The position numbers and the translations under genes are program-made. From Castor canadensis (taxonomy: Eukaryota; Chordata; Mammalia; Rodentia; Castoridae), in contig NC_133387.1 of the NCBI RefSeq assembly GCF_047511655.1, forward strand, positions 140,488,853 through 140,552,852: a stretch of 64,000 nt of DNA, in the 5' to 3' direction. Within the stretch, counting starts at the first letter, position 1. Each line of letters opens with the position of its first letter. The notes under the pieces were generated by a model that was not told where the DNA came from, made no database searches, and was given only the letters and a program-made list of their open reading frames with translations. Below, one piece after another: positions 10,753 through 22,649 of the stretch.

Positions 10753-11429
10753 GATACAAGTAATTTGTGTTTTCACTTTTTTTTTTGCCTGACTAGAGGC
10801 TTGTTGATGTTATTGATCTTTTCAAATAACCAGCTTTTTGTTTTGTTGATTTTCTCTACTGATTTCCTATTTTTGATTTTATTGGCTTCTCTGGTAGTTT
10901 TTAAAGAATTTTATTTTCTTAATGTTTTTCAGTTTTACCACAGACTGTCTAGGAGTATTGGTTGCAGTTGTTTAAATATGCCTAATGTTTGAACAGTGGT
11001 GTGCTGAAAAATATTTAGCAAGTGGAGGGGGAGTGAAGGCTGACTTGTAGTGACTTTGTCAATTTCTATGATATAAATATTCCCACTCTGGCTTATTACA
11101 AGTCACCAATGTTTTATCTTTTTTTTTCCTTTTTTCTTTTAGTGGTGCCAATGTGACATCTTTGTGAAATTAAGAACAGATGCAGAGTAGTGCACCATGG
11201 TATTTCAGTCACACAGATGTGACAGACATGAATAACCTTAAGAGCACAGAAAATAGTATAATGTAGTACAATAACTGGGAAGTGATAAGCTTTAAATATT
11301 TATTACCTTTGTTTTATATAATTATTTAATTACAAGCTTATGCAATTTAATTGTTAAGAATGGATAACACTTGGCTTGCAAATTTTTTGGAAGTTTAATA
11401 ATCAGATCTCACGAGCTGTATTCAGCACA

Positions 11430-11520
11430 CTTCTTTTTTTTTGGCCATATTGGGGTTTGAACTCAAAGCCTTGTGCCTGCTAGACAGGTGTTCTTCTACT
11501 TGAGCCATGGCCCCAGCCCA
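11430..11520 (-). mobile_element. ID-like SINE
   Basis: TTGGGGTTTGAACTCAAAGC followed by TTCTTCTACTTGAGCCATGG CCCCAGCCC. Confidence 0.75.
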
Positions 11521-11784
11521 GTATAGCGCTTAAAATATGAAGATTCATCTCTTTTCAATTGTGGAATACTCTTGGCCATTTTCTCTTCAGCTGTTACTCT
11601 CACACCCTTATTCTTTCTGCTCTCTTCTGGATCTCCTATTGAATATGTGAAGCTATTCACTCTAGCTATTTCTTTCATATTTTCTCTCTGTAATGGATTC
11701 TGGTATCTCACATGTATCTTCTAATGTGTTAATAATGACTTTACTTGTCATTATTTATTATTTATTATTATTTATTTCCCTTCC

Positions 11785-11905
11785 TTTAAAAAATTTTTGA
11801 CATGATATTCTTATGTAGCTCAATGTGGCCTCAAACTCTCAATCCTCTTGCCTTGGCCTCCTGAGTCTGGGATTACAAGTGTCATCAACATGCCCAGCCT
11901 ATTTA
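11785..11905 (-). mobile_element. B1 SINE
   Basis: Reverse B1: TATGTAGCTCAATGTGGCCT to GGGATTACAAGTGTC. 11520-11785 to its left is probably an old L1 3' part; (TTA)n-like repeats occur at 11748-11772. Confidence 0.7.
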
Positions 11906-11989
11906 GACTTCTTTTAAATTCTCACCTATATTTTTTATTTCTAAATTTTTATTAGTTCTTTGAAACATCTACCTGAACTTTTCCATTTT

Positions 11990-12105
11990 ACTTCTTTTGA
12001 GACAGGGTCTTACTGTGTAGCCCAGGCTAGCCTCTATCTCAAGATTCTCCTGCCTCCGGTTCCTGAGTGCAAGGAATGTAGGTGTGTGCTACCACACCCA
12101 GCTTT
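11990..12105 (-). mobile_element. B1 SINE
   Basis: GAGACAGGGTCTTACTGTGT to GTGTGCTACCACACCCAGCT, reverse B1. Confidence 0.8.
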
Positions 12106-12164
12106 GTGTGATCTTGTCTGGATTTATGTCATCTGTTACTTCATTTATCTCTTTGAACATTGTG

Positions 12165-12355
12165 GGTTTTTTTTTTTTCAGTGCTGGGGCTTGAACTCAG
12201 GGCTTTCACCTTGAGCCACTCCTATTTTTGTGAAGGGTTTTTTGAGATAGGGTCTCATGAACTATTTGCCTGGGCTGGCTTGGAACTATGATCCTCCTGA
12301 TCTCTGCCTCTTAATGAGCTAGGATTACAAGCGTGAGCCACTAGCGCCTGGCTCT
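12165..12355 (-). mobile_element. B1-ID type SINE
   Basis: T run, GTGCTGGGGCTTGAACTCAG, then GAGATAGGGTCTCATGAACT and GGATTACAAGCGTGAGCCAC. Confidence 0.8.
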
Positions 12356-12499
12356 TTGAACATTTAAAACCTAGTCATTTCAAAGTCTTTTTCTGTGTAT
12401 TTTTAAAAAATTCTAGCTTTTGGATTTCAAATTCCCCCATGTCCTCTGTTCATAATGATTTCAATCAGGTTCCTGACAGGAAATAGATGATATACTTAA

Positions 12500-12635
12500 G
12501 TTAGGACCAGATATGGTAGTGTATACCTGTAATCCCAGCACTGGGGCAGCAGTATTGCAAGTATGAGGCCAGTCTGGAATATATAGTAAGGCTCTGTTTC
12601 AAAATAAATAAATAAATAAAATAAATCAATTATCT
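12500..12635 (+). mobile_element. B1 SINE with (AAAT)n tail
   Basis: TGTATACCTGTAATCCCAGC through GTTTCAAAATAAATAAATAA. Confidence 0.8.
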
Positions 12636-13264
12636 ATTCCTGCCTTCCCCTGTTAAAACATCTGGAAATTTCCTATGGCAGTTGTTTTCTTGTTCAGTCT
12701 CATTGGCTCTACCTGAAGTGGAAATTGAAGGAGTTTTCCCTTATGGCAAAAGGTTTTAATCCTGCTTTCCCTTACACCATGACCTAGGAAAACAGGAAGA
12801 GGATATTGCTGAACTTGTTTGAATGCATGTGAAGGTAGAAGCCCCAGCCTTAGGACTCTGAACCTGCAAGTGAAGTCAGACCTGAGAAGTCACTGAGTCC
12901 TAGTTTTAAGGCCCATGAGGCAGAAAAGAATTTCTTTTGTTGGTTTCTGTTTCTGTTGGCCATGGAGTATCAGCAGAGACCTTATGGCTGTGAAAGCTGT
13001 CTAGTAGTCAGGCAGCGGGTGTGTTCCTTGAACCATGTGGAAGAGAGTAGAGTTTTTCTCAGCTACTGTCCCTTGCTTGATTTCAGAACAGCCAAAGTAG
13101 AAGTGTCACCAACTTGGTGAATTCCAAATAAATACAATATGGGAAGACCCATCCCGGTGTTCACAGTGGAGTAAGTGGGTCAGGTTTACCTGAGATGAGA
13201 TGTATGTCATCAGAAAGAGAAGGACCAATCAAGTGAAAAGGGTGGGAAGAATCAAAGGACATTC
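12636..13264. other. Unique sequence, no gene
   Basis: No exon or repeat recognised. Confidence 0.6.
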
Positions 13265-13668
13265 AAAAAAACCACATTTTTATTAGTATATGACAGTTGT
13301 ACAGGGGGTTTCTTGTGACATTTCTGTATGTATGTATATCGTTCCCTGGTCTGGTTTATCTCCTCCATTAATCTCCCTCTTTTCCCATTCCCCTTCTTGA
13401 AATAACTTAAACAGGTTTCAGTGTTCCATATTCATACATGTAGAGAAAGTACTTCAACCATATTCACCCTCCTTTACCCTTTGTTTACCCTCCTGTATGT
13501 ATATTTACCTGTAAATATATGGTACGTTAGTCAAATTCCTTCTACTACTCTTCCTTATCTTTTTTCCCCTACCCTGTACTGTTTGACAGTTTTCAGTACA
13601 TTTTGTTGTGTCTTATTCCTATACAGATTTCAATATTATTCACTCCCTAACATTCTTTTTATTTATTT
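13265..13668 (-). mobile_element. L1 3' end (older 3' UTR type)
   Basis: ACATTTTTATTAGTATATGA then GTACAGGGGGTTTCTTGTGA and pyrimidine-rich sequence. It stops where a second copy of the same 3' end begins. Confidence 0.75.
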
Positions 13669-14385
13669 ATTTTTATAAATTTTTATTAGGATATAGTCAT
13701 TATATGGGGGGAATTCATAGTGACAATTCTGATTAGACTTATATTATACATTATTTACATTGCCCCTCATCGTCTCTCCCCCCTTCCCCCCTCCCCACCC
13801 CACTTAAAGCAATTGCAAGAGGTTTCTTAGTTCTGTTTCATATAGGTGTATGAAGTCCATCTACCATGTACCATCACCTTAATCTCCTTCCTTCACCCTC
13901 GCCCCCACTAGAACCCCCCACTGTACCTATTTTACAGTCCTATTTTTCATTATTAGTATTTAAGCTGTTGCTTAAAGAGGTGTCTCAATGTATGCCCACT
14001 GTGGGTATACTTTACTTTGGTCCATTCAACCTCTTCCATTACTCTCCCTTACCCTTTTCCTCCTACCCCCTCCCTACTATTCTTTTCTTCTTTTCCTCCT
14101 CCTTTAGTTTTCTCTAACAGTTCCACTTTTGAAACCATATTCTACATATATATATATATATATATGTGAGTATGTGTGTACATATATAAAGGTATGTATA
14201 CATTATAAGGCTTGTATTTGTATGTAGCTTTCACATATGAGAGAAAACACATGACCTTGTCTTGCTGAACCTGGTTTATTTCATTTAACATGATGTTCTC
14301 CAGTTCCATCCATTTACCTGCAAACAACAAAACTTCATTCTTCTTTATGGCTGAATAATATTCCATTGTGCATTTGTAGCATTTT
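13669..14385 (-). mobile_element. L1 3' end, second copy
   Basis: AAATTTTTATTAGGATATAG, C-rich block, then ORF2-end sequence (AACTTCATTCTTCTTTATGG CTGAATAATA). A (TA)n-type run lies at 14146-14165. Two L1 3' ends of one subfamily lie head-to-tail here. Confidence 0.75.
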
Positions 14386-14449
14386 TTTTAATCCAAGCAC
14401 AAGTCCCTGAGTTCAAACTCTAGGAATGACAAATTAAAAAAAAGAAAAA

Positions 14450-14705
14450 AGTATGCTGAATCTAGCTCATGAGAACTCTAACACTTTGGAAGTTGTGACA
14501 GGAGGATTGCTAGTTAAAGACTAGCCTAAGCTACACAAAGATCAAGGCAGCTTGGGCTACATAGTGAGACCCTATCTCAAAAACCAAAACAAAAAAGGGG
14601 GCTGGAGGTGTGGCTCAGCAGTAGACCACTTGCCTAGCAAGCATGAACCCCTGGATTCAAACCCCAAGTACATCCAAAAATAACAGCAACAACAACAAAA
14701 AAAAC
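14450..14705 (+). mobile_element. B1 followed by ID SINE
   Basis: B1-like 14450-14597, ending CCCTATCTCAAAAACC. Then GGGCTGGAGGTGTGGCTCAG and GGATTCAAACCCCAAG with an A-rich tail. A shorter ID-like piece lies at 14390-14450. Confidence 0.75.
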
Positions 14706-15004
14706 AAAACAAAGAAAAACGAAAAACATTTTAAAAGAAAACTTAAAAATAAATTGAAATTTTTGATTTTGTTCTCTGGGGAGCTTTGTGGCTATCCCTA
14801 ATGACTGGTTTTGAAACAGTCTTGTAAGGGTATTGCCTTTCTCTAGGCTCAGAGAAGACATTTTATTAGGTGTAGAGGAGACTGAGAGTTGTTGGTAATG
14901 TTGGACAGGAAGCTGGGTCTGTAAATAGGTGTATGCAGCCTCCTGTAAATGACAAGGTAGACTAGGTGTTAGCAATTACCCTGTTGAAAAAATTTCCATT
15001 AGAG

Positions 15005-15125
15005 GCTGGTATGTTGATGTACAACTGCAATCCCAGAGGCTGAGGCAGGAGGATGGAGAGTTTGAAGCCATTTTGAGCTACATAGCAACAGCCTATCTCA
15101 AAAAAGAAAAGAATGAAAAAATCCA
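15005..15125 (+). mobile_element. B1 SINE
   Basis: CAACTGCAATCCCAGAGGCT GAGGCAGGAGGA to CTATCTCAAAAAAG. Confidence 0.75.
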
Positions 15126-17329
15126 CTAGAGAGAGCAATCCCAGCCAAAACCCAAATGGTGGTTTCTCGTTCAATTTCCACACCTGATGCTTATCAAAAA
15201 CCTATCCTCCTCTTGAGCTTCTGTGTGTGCTCTGGATTCCTTGGGAGTGGGAAGCATGCAGATGTGAAAGTGCATTGCTGCAAGCTGGTCTTCCATACAC
15301 CCTCCCCCACATGCAGAGCTCTGGTGTTTTAAGACAATCTCTTTTCTGTATTTTACTGGTCACAGTGTAATTTTACCTATGATGTAGTGTAATAGTGAGT
15401 GCACTTTCTTTCCAGTAATTGGCTATAGAAACCACATATTCTTGTTAAATTCTTCCCAGCAGTTTAAAGTTTTATAACTCCATTCTATTACAGTGCCTAC
15501 CTGCAGTGCTACCTTAAAGCTCCCTCCTTGAAAAAATTATCTTCTCTTGTGATTACTTTGCTCTTTTCTGTACTAACTTCCTTTCACATACTTTTGGGAT
15601 TTGTTGGCATGTTGTTGCCCTTTCCTCTCCTTTCCCAACCAAGGTTAAAGATCTCTCTTTCTAATTGATGCCTTTCCTGACTCTCTTCTCCCATCCTGCT
15701 TTCTTGGCACTGGTTTCTCCAATCTGCATCCCCTTGTTCCTCCTCTGCCCAGTCTTACAGCGCCCTCTTAAGAAATATGTTGAGCTGGAAGGTCTCTGCA
15801 ATCCAATTTCTTTTTTGGCTATATTTTTAGCTTTTGTGTAGTCTCTGAGCATTGTTCTAAGGAATATTTCATGGAGGAAACCTGGCTGCTTAGGGAAATT
15901 GGGGAAAGAAAGAGAGGAGAAAAGAGCTGCCCAAGCAGGATCCCAAACAAGATAATATGAGTATTTTGGAGTATGTTCTAAAAATAAACACACTCTTAAT
16001 ATTTTCCTGCTTACAAACTGCTTCTTATATTTGCTACCTATGTATCTGTAGGCATAGATATGCTTCTTCACATTTTTCAGATGAGGAAAATGGGGCTATA
16101 AATTGAGAATAATATAAACTGTGATGATGCAGCTACTTCAGCTCTCTCTTCCCAATTCAAAATGCCAGCAAAGATGAGCTGGTTGAACTCAGGGAGAACT
16201 CAATTTGCTTTCAAAAGCTATGATTTTCACAAATTAAAAAAAAAAACAAAAAAAACTTAAGCCTTAGGTTGTCATAATCAATTTTCATTGTGGTACAAGA
16301 ATTATTTTTAAATTAGGCTGGTTTTTTGTTTGTTTGTTTGTTTTAGCAAGGAGTGAATTTCCTAACTGAGTATCTGTGAGTGGAGAATAATACAATGAGT
16401 AGAGGAGTGTGCTGAAAGATAAATATAACATTTTAAAATTCCTGAGGCTTTGACGGCACGTGGGACCTAAATGTCAAATGGGCAAAGAGCTTTCTTCCAG
16501 AACAGCTTCTCTGCATCCCACTGAGAGGCAGGAAGATGGACATGGGGACCTGTCAAGTTTCCCTCTTTGGGTGGTGGATTCACTTTCTGTGATTCCAAAA
16601 TCTAATGGACACTATTTTTTTTTTTTTTTGTCCTTTCTGTGTTGTTTGAGGTGCTCATTCTACCTTAAAGGGCCTCTGGAATCACCAGGGCAAAACTTTG
16701 AACAAGTTGCGTATTGAACTTAAGGTTTCTAGAAAACAGACTGCTGTGTCATTACATTTGGAAAGCAATTATTTTAAGATAGTTTTCAGGCAGGTGAAAA
16801 CCAGCACAACAAATTGATAAAAACGGCCTGTCATCTCATCTCCTGCAGCCACTCTGTGAGAAGAGAGTCCCTTTAGGAACTTGAGCAAGAAGTTCTGGTC
16901 AGGAGGCCTCTATTTTGCTAGTATCTTGCCCCAAGTCAGGAATCAGGTTACAGTTCCTTCCACCCAGCTTGCTCTGCAACAGGCTGCATATCCACAGAAA
17001 ATTCCAACAAAGCACAGGAATGGCTGAGGTAAGAGAGCTCTTTGTAAATTAAGGAGAAAAATAAAGTTCAGCAGCATAATCCTATCTCTATGCCAAATCT
17101 GGGTAATGCTAAAGGACTTAGAAATAACACCATTTAACTTCTTTACACTGGGAGGGATAGCTCTCTGCCCCTGTCATCCTTAGCAGCAAAGCAGATTGCA
17201 GTACTCTACTGCATGAACTTACAATGGAAAGGTAAAGAGAAAAAAAAAAGTGTGAAGAAGGAAGGAGAAATGGGAAGATGGTGAGGAAATGTCTAACTTT
17301 ACCTTTGAAAAAAGGAGAAAGAATTGTGT
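15126..17329. other. Largely unique sequence, no gene supported
   Basis: Scattered A and T runs (16235, 16620) and a short (GTTT)n near 16325-16342. The ORFs here (for example 15661-16071 minus, 136 codons) show no similarity I recognise and no splice or start support. Confidence 0.6.
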
Positions 17330-17425
17330 GACTTTTTTTTTTTTGTGATGGTGGTGATTGAACCTGGGGCCTGGTACATGCTAGTTAAGTGGTCTACCTC
17401 TGAGCTGTGTCAGCAGCCCAAAAAA
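17330..17425 (-). mobile_element. ID-like SINE
   Basis: T run, GGTGATTGAACCTGGGGCCT, GTGGTCTACCTCTGAGCTGT. Confidence 0.7.
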
Positions 17426-18009
17426 GAATGTAATGCCAAGATTTGCTCAAAGAATTTCTTTAAACCCACTGGGGCCTAGAGTCCACTGACCCTGACACCT
17501 CCATCGCCCTTCACCCTCATGATGTCCTTACTTCTCTCCTTGCCCAGCTTCTGTTCACCCTCAACTTCCTTGTCTCTCTACTTTCACAGTATGTGTCTGG
17601 CAAGATCCTAACTGTACTCGAGCCCAGCTCTGCCTACTTCATGCATGGAAGCATTGTGCATGGGGGGAGGACACAACTCCACTGATTAGACTCACTGTAA
17701 GCTCATGATCACCAACGTCCTGCAGCCCTTCATGCAGCCTGGCTATGCCATCATATCGCCTACTCCCTAGATGGCTAGTCACATCTGTTTCTACTCAGTG
17801 TATCATCTTGCTTATTATTTTCTTAGTTTGAATAATCAAAGGAAACTTCCATCTTCCATGTGCTCCCACCACCCCAATTCCCTAAGGACTTGCATCAGTT
17901 AAGCAGTTGGAAGATGATTTGCAGTGTTGTCTACATGCTCCTACTGTCTTTGACATTCACCTCAAGGGTAGCATATTTACTGGATAACCAGTGAACATCA
18001 AGGTAACAC
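17426..18009. other. Unique sequence, no gene supported
   Basis: GC slightly above its surroundings at 17460-17780, which has an exon-like look, but all frames contain stops and I recognise no protein. Confidence 0.5.
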
Positions 18010-18165
18010 TGTTGGAGCTGGTATGGTACTTGCCACCTGGAATCCCAGCACTTGGGAGGCTGAGGCAGGAGGATTCAATGTTCAAAGCCAAACTGAGCTA
18101 TACAGTGAGAGGCTAGTTGGGCTGCACAGCAAGACTCTGTCTCAAAAAACAAAACAAAATATAGC
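18010..18165 (+). mobile_element. B1 SINE
   Basis: GGAATCCCAGCACTTGGGAG through GACTCTGTCTCAAAAAACAA. Part of the middle is duplicated (GAGCTATACAGTGAGAGGCT then GGGCTGCACAGCAAGAC). Confidence 0.8.
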
Positions 18166-18564
18166 ACTGACCTGAGCAGACTCTGTGGCTTTAGTGTTCC
18201 TCTGTCTTGCATCGCTGTATCTCTTTGTTTAAAACTTTGAAAGTGAAGGCAAACTTGTCTTTTAGACCTGAACATATATCCCGTGTCATTTCTACTGAAC
18301 TGCATTTCACACATGACACTGGGCCAGCCTGGAAGGATGCTAGGTATACTGACTGCTTTTGGTTTTTACTGCTGTTAATCATGTCCAGCTGCCACCAGAC
18401 ATGCCTGTTTGCAGGTGCATGTCCCAGGGGTAGGGTGGAACCACACAGGCCAGCACCTGTGTAAGGCTACCCACTGAGTACCACCCTGCTTTCTGCCATC
18501 TCTTCTGATGTCTTTGGGAAGAAGCATGGTAGGTCTGAGGAAAACAATACTGGGCATATAAATA

Positions 18565-18800
18565 ATAGCTTTTATTTATCAAGAATCTGTTATATGCCAG
18601 GTGTTTTACACAGTTCACTTAATTCCCCAAACTGCATTCCAAGGTGAGTTTTGTTATTCTTACTTTATAGATGAGAAAACTAAGGCTCAGGCCATGTAAT
18701 CCACTGAAGCCTCACTGCTAATAAAGGGAGGAGCCTGCATTCATACCCAAGTGTGCATGAGTTCAAAGCCTGTACTGCTTTCACAACACTACTGCCTATT
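18565..18800 (-). mobile_element. MIR SINE
   Basis: Reverse MIR: TATATGCCAGGTGTTTTACA, TTACTTTATAGATGAGAAAA CTAAGGCTC, then a degenerate tRNA-like head. An ancient mammalian SINE. Confidence 0.75.
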
Positions 18801-19094
18801 CATTTATGTCCAAATGAGAACTTAAGAGTTCACCAAAGACCCTGTGCATAGGTCTCCAGCTTTCCCACAATGCTGTGAGCTACCCAGATCTTTTATGTCT
18901 TCTTCCAAGTTTCACAGCATGTATTAATGTGTACAGTTATATAAAACTAGGAGAAATATGACCTGGCAAATTAAACTTTGTATTTACTTTCATTTCACTG
19001 GAATCTCCAATAGTAATCTCAAAACTAACCTATATAAAGTTAAATTCCTGAGGACTAGTCCATCCTGCCTATATAGCTCACATAATCTTCCTTA
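18801..19094. other. Unique sequence, no gene
   Basis: Nothing recognised. Confidence 0.6.
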
Positions 19095-19268
19095 ACTTTT
19101 TATTTTTCTGGGGCATTGTGCTTGCTAGTCAAGTGCTCTGCTACTGAGCTACATCTCCAGTCCTTGTTCCTTTGAGGTAGGTCTCAGCATGTAGCTCAGG
19201 CTGGCCTTTAACTTTTGACCTTCTGCCTCAGTCTCTCCATGGCTGGGATTACAGGCAGGTACCACCAT
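19095..19268 (-). mobile_element. ID plus B1 SINE
   Basis: CAAGTGCTCTGCTACTGAGC, then GGTCTCAGCATGTAGCTCAG and GGGATTACAGGCAGGTACCA. Confidence 0.75.
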
Positions 19269-19483
19269 GACCACAGTCTTCCTCATCTTAATAAATGGCA
19301 ACTTCAATCTTCTAGAAACTTCAGCAAAAAGAACTTTATGAAATATTTAATTTCTATTACAAAACATCAGGAAATCTTGGAATACTCCACCTTTAAAATA
19401 TTAAAAATGCCACCAGAACTAGAAATAGAAAATAAGTCTCTGTTGTTTATATCTCTGTAACATACACAATGAATCCATTTCTT

Positions 19484-19638
19484 TTTCTTTTTTTTTCAGA
19501 GCACAGATTTTTTATTCATTTGTTCAATTTATTCATATGTGGATGCATTGTTTGGACCATTTCTCCCCCCTGTTCCCCCCACCCGTCCCCTCCTTCTCCC
19601 CCCTAACCCTCTCGCTTCCAGGCAGAACCTGTTCTGCC
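19484..19638 (-). mobile_element. Young 5'-truncated L1 (155 bp) with target duplication
   Basis: T-rich tail, TATTCATATGTGGATGCATT and a C-rich 3' UTR block ending CCTGTTCTGCC. The 15-mer ATGAATCCATTTCTT flanks it at 19469-19483 and 19639-19653. Confidence 0.9.
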
Positions 19639-19653
19639 ATGAATCCATTTCTT

Positions 19654-20117
19654 ATTGCTTCTATCCTAACCCAAGTTTTATTTTCTGTTGGCCTGGATGA
19701 TTGCAATAACTTGTTTCCTGCTCTTTGACCACCTAATAGCTTTTACTCAATAGTACAATGCAGAGTAAGTTTTTAAGACAAAGGTCAGGTCATATCGTTC
19801 TTCTGCTCAGTATCACTGATCACTTCTCATGTTACTCAAGATAAAATCCAAAGTCCTTATAATGGCTTATACAGCCATATGTATCTTACTGAGACTCACT
19901 CCCTTTCTCAATTATTTCCTGTGTCTGTCTCTCCACTTATCTCACTTACTCTAGCCAGACTAGTCTCCTTGTTTCCTCAAACATATGGAAGCCTGAGGAC
20001 TTTGTACTTGTTATTCGCTCCGCTATGAGATCTACTCTATATACCCACATGGCTTGCTCTCTCACTTCCCTTAGATCTCTGCTCAAATATCATTTTATTA
20101 GTGAGGTCATCTCTATA
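19654..20117 (+). mobile_element. L2 LINE remnant, left part
   Basis: Typical L2 3'-region wording: CAAAGTCCTTATAATGGCTT, then TCTCTGCTCAAATATCATTT and GAGGTCATCTCTAT. Continues at 20641 after an LTR insertion. Confidence 0.7.
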
Positions 20118-20640
20118 ATAATTGTGGTAGCTCCCGTCCAAAAAAATGGCTCCCCAATGAGCCACATCGTATTCACTGCCTACTAATCTCTCCCGTAATC
20201 TAGTGGGCCCTAAGACTTATTTTGACCAATAGATTGTGATAGAAGTGACACCTGCATAACTACCAAGGTTAGCTCATAAGAAACCTTGGAAGCCACATGG
20301 AAAGGTCATGTGGACATGGAGCAATGCCTGGCCAGACTCCAGTGGCTCCAGTCTTCTCAGCTGAGGGACCATACGGATGAATTAAGGAGACATTTTCAGT
20401 GTAAACCCTTGGGTTCAATCTCCAGTACCACACACACAAAAAAAGATATTTTTGAATGTCTGGCCCATTGTAGATAACTCCAGCCTCAGTTGTCATATGA
20501 CTGCAATTGTATAAATGTTCCCAAGTGAGGACCACCCAGTCAACCTACAAAATAATAATAAACTGTGTTGTAAATCAACAGGATTTAAAATATTTCATTG
20601 TGCCACAGTGAATACTGGAGTGGAAATACATGTAAGTTGC
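20118..20640 (+). mobile_element. LTR-type insertion in the L2 (ERVL or MaLR, family unresolved)
   Basis: Splits the L2. Its right part (CAGCCTCAGTTGTCATATGA and AATAATAATAAACTGTGTTG TAAATC) has the poly(A)-signal layout of a mammalian LTR 3' end. An ID-like tail may sit at 20385-20445. No coding capacity. Confidence 0.45.
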
Positions 20641-20880
20641 ACCCCTTCCCAGGAATACAACACTCTGTTCTCCTCACCTTGCTTTAATTTCCTCCGTTGC
20701 TCCTATCACCACCTGCCTACTACCACCTGTATTTACCTATTTCTTCCTTATCTCTCTGTTCCCAGTGAAATGTAAACTGTGGGAGGACAGAGACTTTGTC
20801 TTATTCATTACTACGTCTGTAGTTTCTGAACTAGTATGAGGCTTAAGATGGGCCCACAATAAATATTTGTTGATTAAATG
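20641..20880 (+). mobile_element. L2 LINE remnant, 3' end
   Basis: AATGTAAACTGTGGGAGGAC AGAGACTTTGTCT and AATAAATATTTGTTGATTAA ATG are the classic L2 3' end. Confidence 0.75.
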
Positions 20881-21115
20881 CATGTTTAATTTATTTTGCT
20901 AAGTTTGGTTTTTCTAAACATAACAGTGCATAAAAAGGAAATGATTAAAGTTAAATACCCTATGCCTATGGGACTCCCTCTCACAGACACACCATCTGGA
21001 ACGGTCTAAAATACTTTAGTCTTGCTCTCCCTTTGAAGTATACCTTCAAGGAGGAAGGAAGAAGGTTCTGTTTCTGTAATACATACTAACCACTGAAGAA
21101 AGGGACTAGGAGTGT

Positions 21116-21251
21116 TATGGATTGAATATTTGTGTCCCCTCCCACACTCATATTTTGAAGTCTTAACCCCCAATGTGATAGTATTAGGAGGTGGGGACCT
21201 TTTGAGGTGATTAGGTCATGAGTGGGATTAGTGCCCTTCTAAAACAGACCC
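21116..21251 (+). mobile_element. MLT1-like MaLR LTR, 5' part
   Basis: TGTTATGGATTGAATATTTG TGTCCCCTCC and GAAGTCTTAACCCCCAATGT are the standard start of such LTRs. The 3' part resumes at 22650 after a 1.4-kb nest of insertions. Non-coding. Confidence 0.75.
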
Positions 21252-21381
21252 CAGATATATACCTAAAGGAATCTAAGACAGCATACAATAGAGATACCTG
21301 CACACACATAAATGTATTGCTGCTCTATTCATAGTAGTCAAGTTATGGAATCAGCCAATGTGCCTATCAATGGATGGATGG

Positions 21382-21412
<31 letters not shown>

Positions 21413-21430
21413 TGCACATACACACAAGGA
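21252..21430 (+). mobile_element. L1 fragment, plus strand, left part
   Basis: AAGGAATCTAAGACAGCATA through GCCAATGTGCCTATCAATGG, an L1 ORF2 end in plus orientation. Continues at 22047 after another L1. Confidence 0.75.
21382..21409. repeat. (AC)14 microsatellite
   Basis: Fourteen perfect AC units inside the plus-strand L1. Confidence 0.95.
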
Positions 21431-21436
21431 GTTTTT

Positions 21437-22043
21437 TGTTTGTTTTTTGTTCTTTTATTCACATGTGCATACATTGTTGGGTCATTTCTCCCCCCTTCTC
21501 CCCTCCCCCACCCTCTTCCTCTTTCCCCCTTCAGTTCCAGGCAGGTCCTGTTCTGCCTTTATCACTAGTTTTGTTGAAGAAAAGAGATAAGCCTAACAAG
21601 GAAGACAAAGCGTTTTTGCTAGCTGAGTTGAGGATAGCTATACAGAAATATTCCTAGCATTGCTTTTGTGTACATGTGTTATGACCCATGTTAATTCATC
21701 TCTAACTGATCTTTACACTGGTTACTGATCCCCTTCTCATGATAACCTCTGTTGCTTTAAGGTTTCTGTATTAGCTCCTCTGGAGTGGGGACATCAAATG
21801 CTTTCATGTTTTGGGTTTTCTACCTATTTCTGTATCACCCAAATGTGCTCTCCCCTTATCATGCGATCTAAGTCCAACCACATTGCTGCATTTGCCCTAG
21901 ATCTAAAGTCCACATATGAGGGAGAACATATGATTTTTGGTCTTCTGAGCTTGGCTGACCTCACTCAGAATGATGTTCTCTAGTTCCATCCATTTACCTG
22001 CAAATGATAAGATTTCATTCTTTTTCATGGCTGAGTAAAATTC
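21437..22043 (-). mobile_element. Young L1 3' end nested in the plus-strand L1
   Basis: TTTATTCACATGTGCATACA, C-rich block and ORF2 end, reverse strand. Flanked by ACACAAGGAGTTTT on the left and ACACAATGGAGTTTT on the right, a duplication with one indel. Confidence 0.85.
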
Positions 22044-22081
22044 CACACAATGGAGTTTTATTAAATAATAAAGAAGAATGA

Positions 22082-22198
22082 AGTTGCTGGATGTGGTAGT
22101 ACACATCTGTAATCTCAGAGTTTGGGAGGCTAAGACAGTAGGATGGCCGGCTTGGGCTACATAGTGAGACCCTGCCCCCCCCCCAAAAAAAACCCCTC
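22082..22198 (+). mobile_element. B1 SINE with poly-C/poly-A tail
   Basis: TAGTACACATCTGTAATCTC to TACATAGTGAGACCCTG, then C10 and A8. It interrupts the plus-strand L1. Confidence 0.8.
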
Positions 22199-22510
22199 AA
22201 AATTAATTATGTCATTTGCAGGAAAATGGATGGAACTGGAGAACATCATGTTAAGCAAAATAAGCCAGATTCAGAAATAAATATAGCATGTTTTTTCACA
22301 TTTGTGGAATCTAGATTATGAAAATTTAGATTAAAAAGAAAAGAAAGAAAAATATTTTGGAAGGGGAAGAGTACTATAGAGAGGGGGAAGGTAGACAAGA
22401 GAGGGTAATGGGGAGGACATAATAAAAGTTTCGTATATATGCTTTCGAAAATGTCATAATGAAACCCATTATTTTGCAAAATCAATACATGCTAATAAAA
22501 AAGGAAAAAA
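22199..22510 (+). mobile_element. L1 fragment, plus strand, right part
   Basis: ATTATGTCATTTGCAGGAAA ATGGATGGAACTGGAGAACA continues the L1 broken at 21430. It ends with GATATA-poor A-rich sequence before an ID piece at 22522-22600. Confidence 0.75.
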
Positions 22511-22521
22511 AGAAAAGAAGA

Positions 22522-22600
22522 TAGGGCTGGGGGCATGGCTCTCTAGCAAGCACAATGCCTCACAACAGCCACAACAAAATAACGAACAAACCAACAAAAC
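22522..22600 (+). mobile_element. Degenerate ID-like SINE
   Basis: AGGGCTGGGGGCATGGCTCT then CTAGCAAGCACAATGCC and an A-rich tail of CAAA-type units; the B box is lost. Confidence 0.5.
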
Positions 22601-22649
22601 CAAAACAAAACTCATCAGCATGTTTTACATTAAAAAATAATAATTAAAA

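Larger units (their letters stand above)
9425..10990 (-). mobile_element. Old L1 ORF2 fragment hosting a SINE and the 5S pseudogene
   Basis: Degenerate reverse-strand L1 ORF2 on both sides of the SINE (9590-9790) and of the 5S insert; 10790-10880 (CTTTTCAAATAACCAGCTTT) is typical. 10990-11425 is AT-rich without a clear feature. Confidence 0.7.

Noticed and set aside
17460-17800. Processed pseudogene or exon of an unknown gene
   Set aside because: Exon-like base composition, but stops in every frame and no protein I can name.
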